Shown: in pieces, positions 17,379 through 26,049 of the stretch
How the letters are laid out: every line of letters begins with the position of its first letter
How positions within the stretch are numbered: the stretch's first letter is position 1
Assembly (NCBI RefSeq): GCF_022370755.2
Contig: NZ_CP092364.2
Coordinates: 372,001-436,000 of the forward strand
Direction of reading: 5' to 3'
Length of the DNA: 64,000 bases
DNA from: Mycolicibacterium goodii
Lineage (GTDB): Bacteria; Actinomycetota; Actinomycetes; Mycobacteriales; Mycobacteriaceae
Position numbers and translations under genes: made by a program
The notes under the pieces: generated by a model
What the model was told of the DNA's origin: nothing
The model's database searches: none
The model's input: only the letters and a program-made list of their open reading frames with translations

Positions 17379-18581
17379 GTGGCCACCAGTGCGCGCAGCG
17401 ATCGGACCTGGCTCACCCGCAACGTCCGCCTGCTCTCCGCGGTGTCGTTCCTGCAGGACACCGCGAGCGAGTTGCTGTATCCCCTGCTGCCGATCTATTT
17501 GACGTCGGTGCTGGGTGCCCCGGCCGCGGTGGTGGGGGCCGTGGAGGGCGCGGCCGAGGGTGCGGCGGCGATGACGAAACTCGCGGCCGGGCCGCTCGGC
17601 GACCGGTTCGCCAAGCGCCCGCTGATCGCGACGGGCTACGGCATGGCCGCGCTCGGCAAGCTCATGGTCGCCGCCACCACGGTCGTCGCCGCGGGTTGGC
17701 CCGGCGTGCTGGCGGGCCGAGTCGTCGACCGCCTGGGCAAAGGACTGCGGGGCGCCCCGCGCGACGCACTGCTGGTTGCCGACATCGATGACGCCGCCCG
17801 GGGTCGTGTGTTCGGTTTCCACCGGGCCATGGACACTTTCGGCGCGGTGGTCGGCCCACTGCTGGGGTTGGCCGGTTACGAACTGCTCGACCGTCAGATC
17901 GCGCCGCTGCTGTGGATCGCGGTGGTGCCCGCGGTACTGAGCGTGGCCCTGGTGTTCTTCGCGTCGGAGCGCCGCCGCAGGCAGTCGGGCCGGTCACGGC
18001 AACCGGTGTTCAGTCGCGTGCGTGACCTACCCGGCCGCTACTGGCGCGTGACGACGGTGCTCGTGATGTTCGGCCTGGTGAACTTTCCCGATGCGCTACT
18101 TCTGCTGCGGCTCAACGACATCGGATTCTCCGTCGTCGAAGTGATCCTGGCGTACGTGACCTACAACGCGGTTTACGCGATCGCGAGCTACCCCGCAGGT
18201 CTGCTGGCCGACCGGATCGGCCGGGTCACGGTGTTCGGCATCGGCCTGGTGTTCTTCTCGATCGGCTACCTGGGCCTCGGGCTGACCACCGACGCGGTGG
18301 CCGCCTGGCTGTTGATCGGGGTCTACGGCCTGTTCACGGGGTGCACCGACGGGGTCGGCAAGGCGTGGATCTCGTCGCTGGTGGGAAAGGATCTGCAGGG
18401 CAGTGCGCAAGGGGTGTTCCAGGGCCTCAGCGGTTTCGCCGTGCTCGCCGCCGGTGTGTGGGCGGGGCTGCTGTGGAACGCGGGGGAGCCCGGGCAGTGG
18501 CCGCTGATGATCTCCGGCCTCGTCGGCGGCGTGTTCGCGGTCGGATTACTCGGCCGCCGCGTGATCACCCGGCGAGGGTGA
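17379..18581 (+). CDS. MFS transporter
   Basis: A 400-residue permease with 11-12 predicted spans. GTG at 17379 is chosen because it directly precedes the conserved start TRNVRLLSAVSFLQDTASELLYPLLPIYL; the frame is open further upstream. The block RVVDRLGKGLRGAPRDALLVAD after span 4 and HRAMDTFGAVVGPLLG in span 5 are typical of a mycobacterial and proteobacterial MFS subgroup of unknown substrate. It is divergent from cheB by 95 bp and its last 17 bases overlap the convergent AurF-like gene. Confidence 0.8.
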   Translation: MATSARSDRTWLTRNVRLLSAVSFLQDTASELLYPLLPIYLTSVLGAPAAVVGAVEGAAEGAAAMTKLAAGPLGDRFAKRPLIATGYGMAALGKLMVAATTVVAAGWPGVLAGRVVDRLGKGLRGAPRDALLVADIDDAARGRVFGFHRAMDTFGAVVGPLLGLAGYELLDRQIAPLLWIAVVPAVLSVALVFFASERRRRQSGRSRQPVFSRVRDLPGRYWRVTTVLVMFGLVNFPDALLLLRLNDIGFSVVEVILAYVTYNAVYAIASYPAGLLADRIGRVTVFGIGLVFFSIGYLGLGLTTDAVAAWLLIGVYGLFTGCTDGVGKAWISSLVGKDLQGSAQGVFQGLSGFAVLAAGVWAGLLWNAGEPGQWPLMISGLVGGVFAVGLLGRRVITRRG

Positions 18582-19812
18582 ACGGCGGTTCGCCAACGCC
18601 GGTGATCGAGAATGTGCCCTGGGCCGTGCGTTCGGTGATCCTCGCGTCGACACTGCGCTGCCCGATGGTCAACCGAACGGGGCCGGTGCCGGCGACCATG
18701 TCGCCGTCGAGGATCGAGCCCTGCCAGTGGTATTTGCCGTCGATCGGGTCGAGGTGGCCGGTCAGGCGGACGCGGACCCGGATGTCACGATCACCGTTGT
18801 CGAGGACCGCGAAACCGTCGTACACGTCGTCTTCTATCGCCGGTGTGATGTTCGGTTCCGTGGTGCCCCCGCGCGCGTCGGTGCGGCGTCCGGCGGGGCT
18901 GTGGTCCTGCGCCGGCAGGAATCCAGTGCGGCGCCACATCCGCCGGCCGAGGCGGCCCATCAGGCCGACCTCCTCCAGAAACGCCGCCAGCGGGGCGAAC
19001 CCGGCGATCTGGACCTCGTGGCGGTGTGCGCTGGCCCTGGCGATACGCCGGGCGGCCCGTGCGTCGAGGCCGACGCGCCGGTACTGCACCTTGTTGGTGA
19101 GCAGGAACCGGAAGAACAGCCCGCCCACGCCGTTGAGGTTGCCGACCCACATGCGGGTGAGCCATGGCATGTCCTGAGTCCGTTTGCGCAGGCCGTCACG
19201 CGCGAACTGGATGTGGCGCGCCTCCTCGGTGACGTGGATGCGCATGAGGCGCTGCACCATCGGCTGCAGTTCGGGGTCGTCCATCATCTGCCGCTGCAGC
19301 GAATCGAAGATCTCTTCGCCGATCAGCGCGGCGACCCACAACACCGAACCGCGGAAGAAGAACGGCAGCGTGTTGATGATCATGCGCTGGTACAGCCGCG
19401 GCCGGACCGGCTTGGCGCCGATGCGCTCGATGGCCCGCCCGAACATCACCATGTGCCGGGTCTCGTCGCCGAGTTCGGTGAGCTCGTAGTGCGTGGCCCG
19501 CGCCGTCGGATCCTGGTGCATCATCTTGCGCAGCAACGCCTGGTTGAGGATGTTCTCGAACCAGATGCCCGCTGACAGCGTGTTGGCCAGCTCCTGCCTG
19601 GACAGCTCGATCTGCTGCTCACGGGACATGTTGTCCCACAACGGCGTTCCATACAGCGACACACTCTTCGGGGGCAGGAAGAACTTGTCGGGGTCCAGTG
19701 GGGCGTCCCAGTCGATGTCGACGACCGGCGCGTAGGACTTCTTCACCGAGCCCTTCAGGAGGCGCGCGGCGTACTCATCGCGGGTGGTGGCAGATCGGAC
19801 CGAGGTGGTCAC
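18565..19812 (-). CDS. AurF-like diiron oxygenase with DUF4873 domain
   Basis: A 415-residue protein. The AurF-type ferritin-like domain (about 40-290) carries the expected iron ligands: Glu in WFENILNQ, ELGDETRH (Glu and His), GEEIFDS, and HVTEEARHIQF (His, Glu and His). AurF itself oxidises an arylamine to a nitroarene. The C-terminal ~90 residues (from EDDVYDGFAVLDNG) form a DUF4873 beta-rich domain often attached to mycobacterial oxygenases. GTG at 19812 has GAAGGGA 8 bases upstream, and a good promoter sits further up. Substrate unknown; iron-dependent N-oxygenation or fatty-acid chemistry are both possible. Confidence 0.82.
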   Translation of the reverse strand: MTTSVRSATTRDEYAARLLKGSVKKSYAPVVDIDWDAPLDPDKFFLPPKSVSLYGTPLWDNMSREQQIELSRQELANTLSAGIWFENILNQALLRKMMHQDPTARATHYELTELGDETRHMVMFGRAIERIGAKPVRPRLYQRMIINTLPFFFRGSVLWVAALIGEEIFDSLQRQMMDDPELQPMVQRLMRIHVTEEARHIQFARDGLRKRTQDMPWLTRMWVGNLNGVGGLFFRFLLTNKVQYRRVGLDARAARRIARASAHRHEVQIAGFAPLAAFLEEVGLMGRLGRRMWRRTGFLPAQDHSPAGRRTDARGGTTEPNITPAIEDDVYDGFAVLDNGDRDIRVRVRLTGHLDPIDGKYHWQGSILDGDMVAGTGPVRLTIGQRSVDARITERTAQGTFSITGVGEPPFTLAG

Positions 19813-19845
19813 CGTTGACGTCCCTTCATCAAGTTATCTGCTTTG

Positions 19846-19874
19846 AAAGTAGGTACAGATGATCAACATGTCAA
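19846..19874 (-). promoter_or_regulatory. Promoter of the AurF-like gene
   Basis: On the minus strand, TTGACA (19874-19869) is followed after 17 bases by TACTTT (19851-19846), placing transcription start about 27 bases before the GTG at 19812. The GGTAC copies (about 19894-19918) just upstream could be regulator half-sites. Confidence 0.5.
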
Positions 19875-19929
19875 TACCGTCGGTACCGGGTACTTGGGGT
19901 ACTACCGGTGGGGTCGTTAGCCTTCGCGT

Positions 19930-20670
19930 GTGCGTCGCATCCACGTCATCGGTATCGGAGCCGGAGATCCGGACTACGTCACCGCGCAGGCCGTCACCGC
20001 GCTCAACGACACCCAGGTGTTCTTCGCCATGGACAAGGGCGAATCGAAGGACGAACTCGTGGCGCTGCGGCGCCTGATCTGCGAGCGATTCATAACCGAG
20101 CCGAGTTATCGCTTCGTCGAACTCGCCGATCCCAAACGGGCCCAAGACGGTGACTACCGCCAGATCGTCGCGGACTGGCATGCCGAGCGCGCGCACATCT
20201 GGGCGCGTGCGATCGAGACCGAACTCGGTCCCGACGGCGTGGGGGCGTTCCTGGCCTGGGGTGATCCCTCGCTGTACGACAGCACGCTGCGCATCCTCGA
20301 AATGGTCGGGGAGCACGTCGAATTCGAGTATGACGTGATTCCCGGTGTCACCGCGATCCAGGCGCTCACGGCACGGCACCGCATTCCGCTCAACGACGTC
20401 GGCGAGCCGGTCCTGATCACCACCGGCAGGCGCCTGCGGGAGCGCGGTCTGACCGGCAGCGCCGTGGTGATGCTCGACGCCGACTGCTCGTTCCGCGCGT
20501 GCGATCCGCGCACCCGCATCTGGTGGGGCGCCTACCTGGGCACGCCCGACGAGTTGTTGGTCGCGGGCACGGTGGGCGACGTGGGCGACGAGATCGTGCG
20601 GATGCGCGCCGAGGCCAGAACACGCCACGGCTGGATCATGGACACCTACCTGCTGCGCTCGGCAGACTGA
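19930..20670 (+). CDS. cobF: Precorrin-6A synthase (deacetylating)
   Basis: A 246-residue SAM-dependent methyltransferase of aerobic cobalamin synthesis: it methylates C1 of the macrocycle and releases acetate. The tetrapyrrole methylase fold is clear, with GIGAGDPDYVT at the N-terminus (glycine loop), LAWGDPSLYDST and VIPGVTAIQAL in the core. The length equals that of other CobF proteins. It is not beside other cob genes here. The start is GTG 19930, at most 3 bases uncertain. It is divergent from the AurF-like gene by 117 bp. Confidence 0.9.
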   Translation: MRRIHVIGIGAGDPDYVTAQAVTALNDTQVFFAMDKGESKDELVALRRLICERFITEPSYRFVELADPKRAQDGDYRQIVADWHAERAHIWARAIETELGPDGVGAFLAWGDPSLYDSTLRILEMVGEHVEFEYDVIPGVTAIQALTARHRIPLNDVGEPVLITTGRRLRERGLTGSAVVMLDADCSFRACDPRTRIWWGAYLGTPDELLVAGTVGDVGDEIVRMRAEARTRHGWIMDTYLLRSAD

Positions 20671-20676
20671 GCGCTC

Positions 20677-21066
20677 ATGAGCTCATTTCTGCTGCGCGCC
20701 GCACTGACCGGACTCGCGCTCTGGGTGGTCACTCTCATCGTCCCGGGGATGAGCTTCGTCGGCGGTGACTCGACCATGGCCCGCATCGCCATCATCTTCG
20801 TGGTCGCGGTGATCTTCGGGCTGGTGAACGCGATCATCAAGCCGATCGTGCAGATCCTGTCGATCCCGCTCTACATCCTCACGCTCGGGTTGTTCCACAT
20901 CGTCGTCAACGCGCTCATGCTGTGGATCACGTCGTGGATCACCGATCACACCACACACTGGGGGCTGCGCATCGACGACTTCTGGTGGACCGCGATCTGG
21001 GCGGCCATCGTGCTGTCGATCGTGAGCTGGCTGCTGTCCCTCGTCAAGGCGGCCGCGAACGTCTGA
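20677..21066 (+). CDS. Phage-holin-like 4-TM membrane protein
   Basis: A 129-residue protein of the Phage_holin_4_2 (PF04020) family with four membrane segments (about 5-22, 33-55, 58-82, 100-122) and the motif FGLVNAIIKPIVQILSIPLYILTLGLFHIVVNALMLW. The family name is historical and many chromosomal members are unrelated to lysis. It begins 6 bases after cobF and is likely co-transcribed. Function is unknown. Confidence 0.8.
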   Translation: MSSFLLRAALTGLALWVVTLIVPGMSFVGGDSTMARIAIIFVVAVIFGLVNAIIKPIVQILSIPLYILTLGLFHIVVNALMLWITSWITDHTTHWGLRIDDFWWTAIWAAIVLSIVSWLLSLVKAAANV

Positions 21067-21260
21067 ACTCGTCCGCGCAAAGCGGCGCCGGTGCGGTGCG
21101 ATCCTTGGCCGTTGAGAGCCAGGAAGGTTCATTCGCATCTCGTTCGACCGCCTGGCCGTGTGACTCGCCCAGCGGTAGGAACTTTCATCGCGATCGGCGA
21201 TAGAACCCATTCGGTTTTGCCCCTTTATCCGCGGTGGCGATGCACTGCAGGCTTTACGAA

Positions 21261-21292
21261 CGTCATCGACGCTTAGCGCGGCGTCGATGACG
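21261..21292. repeat. Perfect 12-bp inverted repeat upstream of OYE operon
   Basis: Arms 21261-21272 and 21281-21292 (CGTCATCGACGC and its complement) around an 8-base loop, ending 53 bases before the old yellow enzyme ATG. It lacks a T-run, so it is more likely an operator or a leader-RNA hairpin than an intrinsic terminator. The rest of the 278-bp gap shows no gene. Confidence 0.7.
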
Positions 21293-21344
21293 CCGCGGGC
21301 CGGGAGCCGAGGTAGGCCCAAGCACAAGACGAGAAGGACCTCAC

Positions 21345-22433
21345 ATGAGCACCGTGTTCGACCCAGTGACAGTTGGCGGACTGACCCTCAAGAACCGAAT
21401 CGTGATGTCGCCGATGACGCGAAGCCGCGCGTACGCACCCGGCGCGGTGCCGACGCCCAGCATGGCCACCTACTACGGGCAGCGGGCCAGTGCCGGACTG
21501 ATCATCACCGAGGGCACCCAACCGTCGGTGGTCGGTCAGGGCTACCCGAATACTCCTGGTCTGCACTCGGACGATCAAGTAGCCGCATGGAAACTGGTCA
21601 CCGACGCCGTGCACACCGGAGGCGGTGTCATCTTCGCCCAGCTGATGCACACCGGCCGCATCGGCCATCCGAGTCTGCTCCCCGCAGGCATGACTCCCGT
21701 TGGGCCGTCGCCGGTGGCTCCGACCGGTGAGGCGCTCACCCCCGACGGCCACAAGCCGTACCTGGTTCCCGAGACCCTGACCGAGGAGCAGATCGCCGCG
21801 ACGGCAGACGACTTCGCCACTGCGGCGCGCAACGCGCTGGCCGCGGGGTTCGACGGCGTGGAAATCCACGGGGCGAACGGTTATCTGCTGCACCAGTTCC
21901 TATCGACAAACGCCAACCTCCGCACAGATCGCTGGGGCGGTTCCATCGAGAATCGCGTCCGATTTCCGCTGTTGGTCATCGGCGCAGTGGCGGCTGCGGT
22001 CGGTGCCGCCCGGGTGGGATTGCGCCTATCACCGAACAACCCGCTCAACGACATCCGAGAAGACGACTACCACGCAACCTACCGTGCCCTCGTCGACGAC
22101 CTGGCCGGAAAGGGCCTGGCATATCTGCACATCATGGAGGTAGGCGACCGCGCGTTCACCAAAGACCTGCGCGCACGGTTCGGAGGAACCCTCATTCTCA
22201 ATCCGGCGACACCTGGCGGAGTCACCGGCCTGAACGAACTGGCTCTCGTCGAAGACGGCACAGCAGATCTGCTCGCGTTCGGCGCCATGTTTCTCGCCAA
22301 CCCCGACCTGCCGCGCAGGCTCGCGTGGGGCGGCCCGTTCAACACTCCTGATCGCGCCACCTTCTACGGCGGTGACGACCACGGATACACCGACTATCCG
22401 CGGCTCGATTCGACGGGCAGCCTGACGAAGTGA
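21345..22433 (+). CDS. Old yellow enzyme family alkene reductase
   Basis: A 362-residue FMN-dependent (beta/alpha)8 ene-reductase of the NemA/OPR type, reducing activated C=C bonds or nitro groups with NAD(P)H. Key regions: NRIVMSPMTRSRA (FMN contact), ITEGTQPSVVGQGY, FAQLMHTGRIGHP, DGVEIHGANGYLLHQFLSTNANLRTDRWGG (active-site His and Asn pair and FMN phosphate loop) and LLAFGAMFLANPDLPRRL. It is the first gene of an operon: the next start codon overlaps its stop (GTGA). The upstream 12-bp inverted repeat is the likely control site. Neighbours encode redox and stress functions. Confidence 0.9.
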   Translation: MSTVFDPVTVGGLTLKNRIVMSPMTRSRAYAPGAVPTPSMATYYGQRASAGLIITEGTQPSVVGQGYPNTPGLHSDDQVAAWKLVTDAVHTGGGVIFAQLMHTGRIGHPSLLPAGMTPVGPSPVAPTGEALTPDGHKPYLVPETLTEEQIAATADDFATAARNALAAGFDGVEIHGANGYLLHQFLSTNANLRTDRWGGSIENRVRFPLLVIGAVAAAVGAARVGLRLSPNNPLNDIREDDYHATYRALVDDLAGKGLAYLHIMEVGDRAFTKDLRARFGGTLILNPATPGGVTGLNELALVEDGTADLLAFGAMFLANPDLPRRLAWGGPFNTPDRATFYGGDDHGYTDYPRLDSTGSLTK

Positions 22434-23821
22434 ACACCATCGCCGCCGATCTACTGGTCATCGGATTCGGAAAGGGCGGCAAAACCCTGGCTGCGGACAT
22501 GGGCCGACGAGGACAGCGAGTCGTTCTCGTGGAGGAGTCGGCACACATGTACGGCGGCACCTGCATCAACACCGGATGCGTACCCACGAAGTCGATGGTG
22601 TACCGCGGTGAGCATTCGCCGACTGGCTCGGACGGAGTGGCCGCCTACACCCAGGCGGTAGCCGCCACAGAGCAGCTGACCTCAGGTCTTCGAGCGGCGA
22701 ATCTGGCCTCGCTGGAACCCATTCCGACGGTGCAGGTGTTGACCGGTCGTGCGAGTTTCATCGACGCGACTTCGGTGGCGGTCGAGACCGATGAAGGGGC
22801 CGCCACCGTGACTGCCGACAGCATCGTCATCGGAACAGGCTCGATTCCGGTGACGCCGGACATACCCGGTGTGAGTGACACCCCGGTGGTGATGACCAGC
22901 ACGGAGCTGTTGAGGCGCGCGTCGCGCCCTACTCGACTCGTGATACTCGGCGGCGGATACATCGGTTTGGAGTTCGCGTCGATGTACGCCGCCTACGGCA
23001 CCTCGGTCACCGTGCTGGAACAGCGTCCGACGATACTTGGTCACGAGGATCGCGACGTTGCCGACGCGGTTCGCGTGGTGTTGCGGGACAAGGGTGTCGA
23101 GATTGTCACAGCCGCGGAAGTGACTGGAGTGCAGACGATCCTGTGCGGCGGCGGTCCACCGAGGGCGCGGGTGCGATACCGGGTGGGCGGACGCTCGTGT
23201 GACGCCGACGCCGATGTTGTGCTCGTGGCGTTGGGGCGCAGACCCAACACCGCGCCGTTGAGGCTAGATCGGGCCGGTGTGGCGCTCACCGACTCCGGTG
23301 CGGTCGTCGTCGACGAATACCGGCGAACCAGCCGGCCGCACATCTTCGCTGTCGGAGATGTCAACGGTGGACCGCAGTTCACCTATATCTCGTTGGATGA
23401 CTACCGCATCGTGCTCGACCAGCTCACCGGTGCACCTGCGCCACGGTCAGCCTTGCAACGGCAAGCGGTGCCGAGTTGCCTGTTCCTCAGCCCACCCCTC
23501 GCGCGTGCCGGCCTCACCGAATCGCAGGCCCGCACTGCCGGCCATGACATCCGGGTGGCCACCAGCCCCGTGGCTGATCTGGCCACGGTGGCCAGGGCCC
23601 GCATCGTCGATGACACATCCGGAATGATGAAGGTCGTTGTGGATGCCGCCGACGACAGAATTCTGGGTGCAGCGTTGCTGTGTCACGATGCTCAGGAAGT
23701 GATCAATATCGTCACCTTGGCGATGCGCCACGGCATCCCCGCTACCCAACTGCGCGATGCGATCTACACCCACCCATCCATGTCGGAGTGCTTCAACCAG
23801 CTGTTAGGACTTCTGAAGTGA
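22430..23821 (+). CDS. rclA: RclA-like flavoprotein disulfide reductase
   Basis: A 463-residue pyridine-nucleotide disulfide oxidoreductase. FAD loop at the N-terminus (VIGFGKGGKT), redox pair Cys45/Cys50 in YGGTCINTGC, NAD(P)H-binding LVILGGGYIGLEFASMYA, and a C-terminal interface with THPSMSE. The combination FTYISLDDYRIV and the last 130 residues match E. coli RclA, a reactive-chlorine-inducible Cu(II) reductase, rather than dihydrolipoamide dehydrogenase; the usual active-site His-Glu at the C-terminus is replaced by HPSMSE as in RclA. GTG start overlaps the previous stop, and its own stop overlaps the next GTG. Confidence 0.85.
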   Translation: MNTIAADLLVIGFGKGGKTLAADMGRRGQRVVLVEESAHMYGGTCINTGCVPTKSMVYRGEHSPTGSDGVAAYTQAVAATEQLTSGLRAANLASLEPIPTVQVLTGRASFIDATSVAVETDEGAATVTADSIVIGTGSIPVTPDIPGVSDTPVVMTSTELLRRASRPTRLVILGGGYIGLEFASMYAAYGTSVTVLEQRPTILGHEDRDVADAVRVVLRDKGVEIVTAAEVTGVQTILCGGGPPRARVRYRVGGRSCDADADVVLVALGRRPNTAPLRLDRAGVALTDSGAVVVDEYRRTSRPHIFAVGDVNGGPQFTYISLDDYRIVLDQLTGAPAPRSALQRQAVPSCLFLSPPLARAGLTESQARTAGHDIRVATSPVADLATVARARIVDDTSGMMKVVVDAADDRILGAALLCHDAQEVINIVTLAMRHGIPATQLRDAIYTHPSMSECFNQLLGLLK

Positions 23822-24507
23822 GATTCGATCCCGGGGATACCGCAGTGGTGGTCATCGATCCACAGATCGACGTCTTGAGTCCCGATGGCCGCAACTGGGC
23901 CGCCGTCGGGGCCAGCGTCACCGAGAACGACACGGTGAAACACATCGCCCAACTCATGGGAACCGCGGTAATAGGCGGCTACCCGCTCGTGATATCACCT
24001 CACTACTTCTACCCGTCCGATTCGCAGTGGTTGTTCAACGGGCCGCTCGAATCCGACGAGTTCGCCACAGGTACGTTCGCCCGTGCAGGCGCACTCGACC
24101 TGAGCGGTTTCGCGGGCTCAGGAGCGGACTGGCTGTCGGATTTCGAAACCTACATCAACCACGCCGGCACTACAGTTGTCAGTCCGCACAAGGTTTTCGG
24201 GCCGCAAACCAACGACTTGGTCCTACAGTTGCGCAAACGTCGGTGCAACCGCGTCATCCTTGCCGGGATGCTCGCCAACATGTGCGTCGAGTCTCATCTG
24301 CGTCACCTCCTCGAGGAGGGCTTCGAAGTAGCCGTCGCTGTCGATGCCGTGGCCGGACCCCGGCACCCTGTCTGGGGCGACGGTTACCAGGCGGCGGTGG
24401 TCAACTACCGATTCCTGGCCCATGCCGTCCTACGGACCGCAGACATCCTCGACGCCATGAAGCCCGCCAGTGCTTCCCCCACAAAGGCCTCGACGCCGAA
24501 CTACTGA
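23818..24507 (+). CDS. Isochorismatase-like cysteine hydrolase
   Basis: A 229-residue hydrolase with the Asp-Lys-Cys triad of the family: Asp14 in VVIDPQID, Lys125 in SPHKVFG, Cys156 in NMCVES. The GTG start at 23818 overlaps the rclA stop; the frame is open further upstream inside rclA but shows no family match there. Family members hydrolyse amides such as nicotinamide, N-carbamoylsarcosine or oxamate-like compounds, or isochorismate. PNC-type metal ligands are not obvious, so nicotinamidase activity is unlikely. Its stop overlaps the start of the sensor-like gene by one base. Confidence 0.82.
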   Translation: MRFDPGDTAVVVIDPQIDVLSPDGRNWAAVGASVTENDTVKHIAQLMGTAVIGGYPLVISPHYFYPSDSQWLFNGPLESDEFATGTFARAGALDLSGFAGSGADWLSDFETYINHAGTTVVSPHKVFGPQTNDLVLQLRKRRCNRVILAGMLANMCVESHLRHLLEEGFEVAVAVDAVAGPRHPVWGDGYQAAVVNYRFLAHAVLRTADILDAMKPASASPTKASTPNY

Positions 24508-25538
24508 TGTCTCGAAAAGATATGCGCACCAAGGAGATGTCATCGAACGAGGGACCGACCGAAGACGCGCTTCGCCGCCTGGCGAGCCTGTTGGCCGAGA
24601 AGACACCCTCCCACGAGATCTTCACAGCTGTGGTGGTAGAGGTGTTGCGCTTGGCCGAAGTCGATACCGCGCAATTGTTCCGGCTGGATGGTGACGGATC
24701 GTCCATCCTGCTGGCCGATGCCGCGCACGCCGGTGACTGCGCGGGTGCTCCCGGCGCTGAGCAGTGCTACGTCATCACGATTCCGCTTCGCATCGAGGGC
24801 GCGATCTGGGGAAGTATCGTGCTCGGCAGCAGTGGCGGCAGCGTTCCACACGGACTCGAGCGGCGGATGACGGACTTCGCCGAACTGCTCCTGCCCGCCA
24901 TCGCCACGGCAGACGCCAGGACACAACTAGCGGCGGTGCGGACTCGGCTGATCACCGCGTCGGACGACTTCCGCCGTGACATCGAGCTGAGGGTGCGAAC
25001 CGGAGCGCAACAACGCATTGTGAACCTGGCACTGGGCCTTCGGGGCACGACAGACAATTCGATCGATCGTGCAAGCGCACCGATGATCCTCGAGCAACTC
25101 GAGTGGCTGTATGACGAGTTGCAGGACATCGGGCGGACGGTCCACCCCCGGGCGTTGTCGATAGGCGGGTTACGCAGTGCGCTGTCGACGCTCGCGCGGT
25201 GTTCCGCCGTTCCGGTGAACCTTCAGGTCTGTGTGGGCGGCAGACTGCCTGACTCAGTCGAGACAGCCGTTTACCGTGTTGTCGCCGAGATGCTCTCGTA
25301 CACCCGCGACGACGCTCGCGCGTCTCTGATCGAGGTCGCTGTCGAGATCGACGGCCGGGTGCTCCGGGTGCGAATCTACGGCGACGGGGTCGGCGGTGTT
25401 CGGGTGGGCGGCGAACCCGGTCTTCTTCAACTGCAAGATCGAGTCAAGGCTCTAGGTGGCGAATTCGACGTGGTCAACCCGGTCGGTGGCGGCACCATGG
25501 TGAGATGCGATCTGCCTCTGGGCGGCGGCCGCCTTTGA
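24507..25538 (+). CDS. GAF-containing sensor-kinase-like protein, degenerate
   Basis: A 343-residue cytosolic protein with no membrane span. GAF-like domain about 20-130, then a DHp-like helix (about 152-215) and an HATPase (about 245-340). The DHp motif ends TGAQQR as in HisKA_3 kinases, but Arg164 and Thr165 stand where the phospho-accepting His-Asp normally are. The N-box reads EMLSY (261-265), with Tyr265 in place of the metal-binding Asn. The G1 Asp (GDGVGG, ~293) remains. So it can hardly be an ordinary histidine kinase; no response regulator gene is nearby. TGATG overlap couples it to the cysteine hydrolase gene. Confidence 0.8.
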   Translation: MSRKDMRTKEMSSNEGPTEDALRRLASLLAEKTPSHEIFTAVVVEVLRLAEVDTAQLFRLDGDGSSILLADAAHAGDCAGAPGAEQCYVITIPLRIEGAIWGSIVLGSSGGSVPHGLERRMTDFAELLLPAIATADARTQLAAVRTRLITASDDFRRDIELRVRTGAQQRIVNLALGLRGTTDNSIDRASAPMILEQLEWLYDELQDIGRTVHPRALSIGGLRSALSTLARCSAVPVNLQVCVGGRLPDSVETAVYRVVAEMLSYTRDDARASLIEVAVEIDGRVLRVRIYGDGVGGVRVGGEPGLLQLQDRVKALGGEFDVVNPVGGGTMVRCDLPLGGGRL

Positions 25539-25564
25539 CGCCGGCAGGGAGCAGAAGTGGCAAC

Positions 25565-26038
25565 ATGCTCGCAGCGCGGCCGTTTGGTGTGACCACAGCG
25601 TCTCCGTTCACCGTGGACACTGCCCTGTCGAAGGTGCAAGTCATCGAGGACGCGTTCAATACGTGCGACCCGTACCGGATCAGCATGGCTTGTACGCCGA
25701 CGTGTCTGTGGCGCAACAAAACCGTCGACATGGTCGGTCGCGGCGAAATCGTTGAATTCCTCACCGCCAAGCGTTATCGCGAGATCGACTTCGCACTGCG
25801 CATGGCTCTGTGGTCAGTGCGGGGAAACCGGATTGCTGTTCATGTGCAGTGTGAGTACGGTGACGCGGCGGGCCGGTTGTGGCGCGGCTACGGAGTCGAG
25901 ATGTGGGAGTTCTCCGACGATGGCCTCATCAGCCGGCGTGAAGCGTGCATTAACGAAGTTGTGGTCGAAGAATGCCAACGGCGCATCTATGGACGGCGCT
26001 CCGCCGCCGACCGGGGTGCTGACCTGCCTCTCGACTGA
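25565..26038 (+). CDS. DUF1348 (NTF2-fold) protein, divergent copy
   Basis: A 157-residue NTF2-like fold protein, recognisable as DUF1348 through KVQVIEDAFNTCDP, LWRNK, RGEIVEFLTAKR, GNRIAVHVQCEYGDAAGRLWR and the C-terminal VEECQRRIYGRRSAADR. It is a diverged paralogue of the protein encoded at 29322-29789. ATG at 25565 lies 26 bases after the pseudokinase stop; an in-frame start at 25505 inside the previous gene is possible. As the last gene of the operon, it may bind a small hydrophobic ligand, but no function of DUF1348 is established. Confidence 0.8.
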   Translation: MLAARPFGVTTASPFTVDTALSKVQVIEDAFNTCDPYRISMACTPTCLWRNKTVDMVGRGEIVEFLTAKRYREIDFALRMALWSVRGNRIAVHVQCEYGDAAGRLWRGYGVEMWEFSDDGLISRREACINEVVVEECQRRIYGRRSAADRGADLPLD

Positions 26039-26049
26039 AACCGGTGCAC

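Noticed and set aside
20677..21066. Holin-like gene as a prophage trace
   Set aside because: No other phage genes around; the PF04020 family is widespread in chromosomes.
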